Source of the DNA: Mucilaginibacter aquariorum
GTDB taxonomy: Bacteria > Bacteroidota > Bacteroidia > Sphingobacteriales > Sphingobacteriaceae
Length of the DNA: 64,000 nt
Direction: 5' to 3'
NCBI RefSeq assembly: GCF_024498135.1
Contig: NZ_JANHOH010000001.1
Coordinates: 2,418,001 to 2,482,000, forward strand
The position numbers and the translations under genes are program-made. Positions 63,335 to 64,000 of the stretch are shown piece after piece. The notes beneath the pieces are model-generated. The model had not been told where the DNA came from. It ran no database searches and worked only from the letters and a program-made list of their open reading frames with translations. Each line of letters opens with the position of its first letter. Within the stretch, counting starts at the first letter, position 1.

Positions 63335-63721
63335 TTACTTTAAATTTTGGTTGCGCAAGTTACGCAACAAAACGTAAACTTCAAAGGCCGTATTTAAGAA
63401 ATATAAGTAAAAGAAATTGCCCGCAAAAACACCCTTTTCTACCTTGTTTTTGAGCAAAAATATCACCATAAATGCCAGGCAGGCCAATATCTTAAAAGTA
63501 GTTCCGGCCAAAAAAACCTGGGCGTAATTTTCGGGGTTTATTTTTTGGGTAAATAATATGGCAATAACTACTAAAAATGTAAGGCCGGTAATGTAGGCGA
63601 ACATGCCCCAGAAATGCGGCATCAATAAATTAGCGTTCCCGGTTAACGGAAGGCATATGGGCAATATGGCCAAAACCACTACAAAAATGGCAAATAAAAT
63701 AAGGGTAGGTTGTAATTTCAA
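63335..63721 (-). CDS. AtpI-like membrane protein of the atp operon
   Basis: 128 aa starting at TTG 63721 (MKLQPTLILFAIFVV); the TTG overlaps the TGA of the preceding gene as TTGA. About four hydrophobic segments. Position between AtpZ-like and atpB suits the AtpI-type assembly factor of the c ring, but the sequence itself shows no signature, so the role is inferred from place. A longer upstream frame would run far into the neighbour and is less likely. Confidence 0.75.
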   Translation of the reverse strand: MKLQPTLILFAIFVVVLAILPICLPLTGNANLLMPHFWGMFAYITGLTFLVVIAILFTQKINPENYAQVFLAGTTFKILACLAFMVIFLLKNKVEKGVFAGNFFYLYFLNTAFEVYVLLRNLRNQNLK

Positions 63722-63948
63722 CTTTTTACAGATCTGATAACAATGAACAATGATATAAACACCCCGGCAAGTGAGAGCGCTGTGGTAACCCATTTAGTAT
63801 CGTGGTGTGCAGCCTCATCTATTTTATACCCGGCGAATGCAAAGATGCCAATAATCACGATCATCTGGAAAGCCAACCCCGTATATTTAGCATAAGCGTT
63901 TATAGCTTTGCCTTCCTTTTCAAAATCTTTTTCTTCATTTTCTGCCAT
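63718..63948 (-). CDS. AtpZ/AtpI family protein
   Basis: 76 aa from ATG 63948 (MAENEEKDFEKEGKAI). Charged N-terminus, then two transmembrane helices (about residues 22-41 and 53-74) with GLAFQMIVIIGIFAFAGYK, the AtpZ pattern. AtpZ/AtpI proteins assist assembly of the c ring and may carry Mg2+. First gene of the visible operon, overlapped by the next gene by 4 nt. Confidence 0.87.
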   Translation of the reverse strand: MAENEEKDFEKEGKAINAYAKYTGLAFQMIVIIGIFAFAGYKIDEAAHHDTKWVTTALSLAGVFISLFIVIRSVKS

Positions 63949-63955
63949 CCACAAA

Positions 63956-64000
63956 TTTATTAAACCTATTGCATAATCTTTAGTATTTTAGCAAGGCATT
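63956..64000 (-). promoter_or_regulatory. possible upstream region of the atp operon
   Basis: Reading on the minus strand, TTGCTAAAATAC..ATGCAATAGGTTTA gives a TTG and, 23 nt further, TAGGTTTA (7/8 of TAnnTTTG) shortly before the atpZ-like gene. The window ends here, so the promoter cannot be judged fully. Confidence 0.3.

Overview
The window comes from a Bacteroidota chromosome, most likely Sphingobacteriaceae and close to Mucilaginibacter or Pedobacter. This is inferred from family content and layout: the rpmB-rpmG-DUF4295 trio, an ATP synthase operon without beta and epsilon, NagB fused to a LmbE-type deacetylase, fused FtcD, GH2 and GH35 beta-galactosidases, bacillithiol BshC, LytS/LytTR signalling, TAnnTTTG-type promoters and many short palindromic spacer repeats. 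No rRNA, complete tRNA, CRISPR array or insertion sequence was seen.

Layout. 1-3.7 kb: accessory segment with a partial gene, Ku (non-homologous end joining), a small orphan, a YhcG/DUF1016 nuclease and a tyrosine recombinase. It ends at a 3' half of tRNA-Ala(GGC), which looks like the right junction of an integrated element. 3.7-6 kb: a nuclease-like protein, a decayed coding fragment, a cupin and a group of tiny ORFs, two of them a duplicate pair with one frameshifted. 6-12.8 kb: lpxB, a small membrane protein, surE, an acyltransferase, DinB, CsbD and acs. 13-18.3 kb: ribosomal proteins, ftsY, rimO and bshC. 18.5-28.9 kb: amidohydrolase, GH2 enzyme, NHL lipoprotein, a DUF6702/HupE/M1-peptidase group and two small secreted proteins. 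29-34 kb: a LytS/LytTR pair, msrA, an e(P4)-type phosphatase and an aldose epimerase. 34-43.8 kb: GH35, then parC and parE separated by small genes including cdd. 45-47 kb: the NagB-LmbE fusion behind a leader that carries a terminator. 47.7-54.8 kb: a complete histidine-utilisation operon (marR-hutH-hutU-hutI-ftcD). 55-58 kb: SRPBCC, a BSP-type protease and a polytopic membrane protein. 58-64 kb: the ATP synthase operon atpZ-(atpI-like)-atpBEFHAG.

How the genes work together. The hut enzymes convert histidine to glutamate, with the formimino group passed to tetrahydrofolate by FtcD. A MarR-type protein encoded first in the operon has a 24-bp inverted repeat 6 bp before its own start codon and is the obvious regulator. 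The LytS/LytTR pair sits beside two copies of a direct repeat with a 21-bp period, the geometry expected for a LytTR operator, next to two secreted-protein genes. ParC ends in a QLGLF pentapeptide that resembles a sliding-clamp-binding motif.

The most notable signals are the tRNA-Ala junction, the in-frame palindromes in yhcG, the LytTR-like direct repeats, the MarR operator, the ParC tail and the terminator-bearing leader before nagB. Many spacers also carry interspersed palindromes of several families. All assignments come from reading the sequence; no database search was run.
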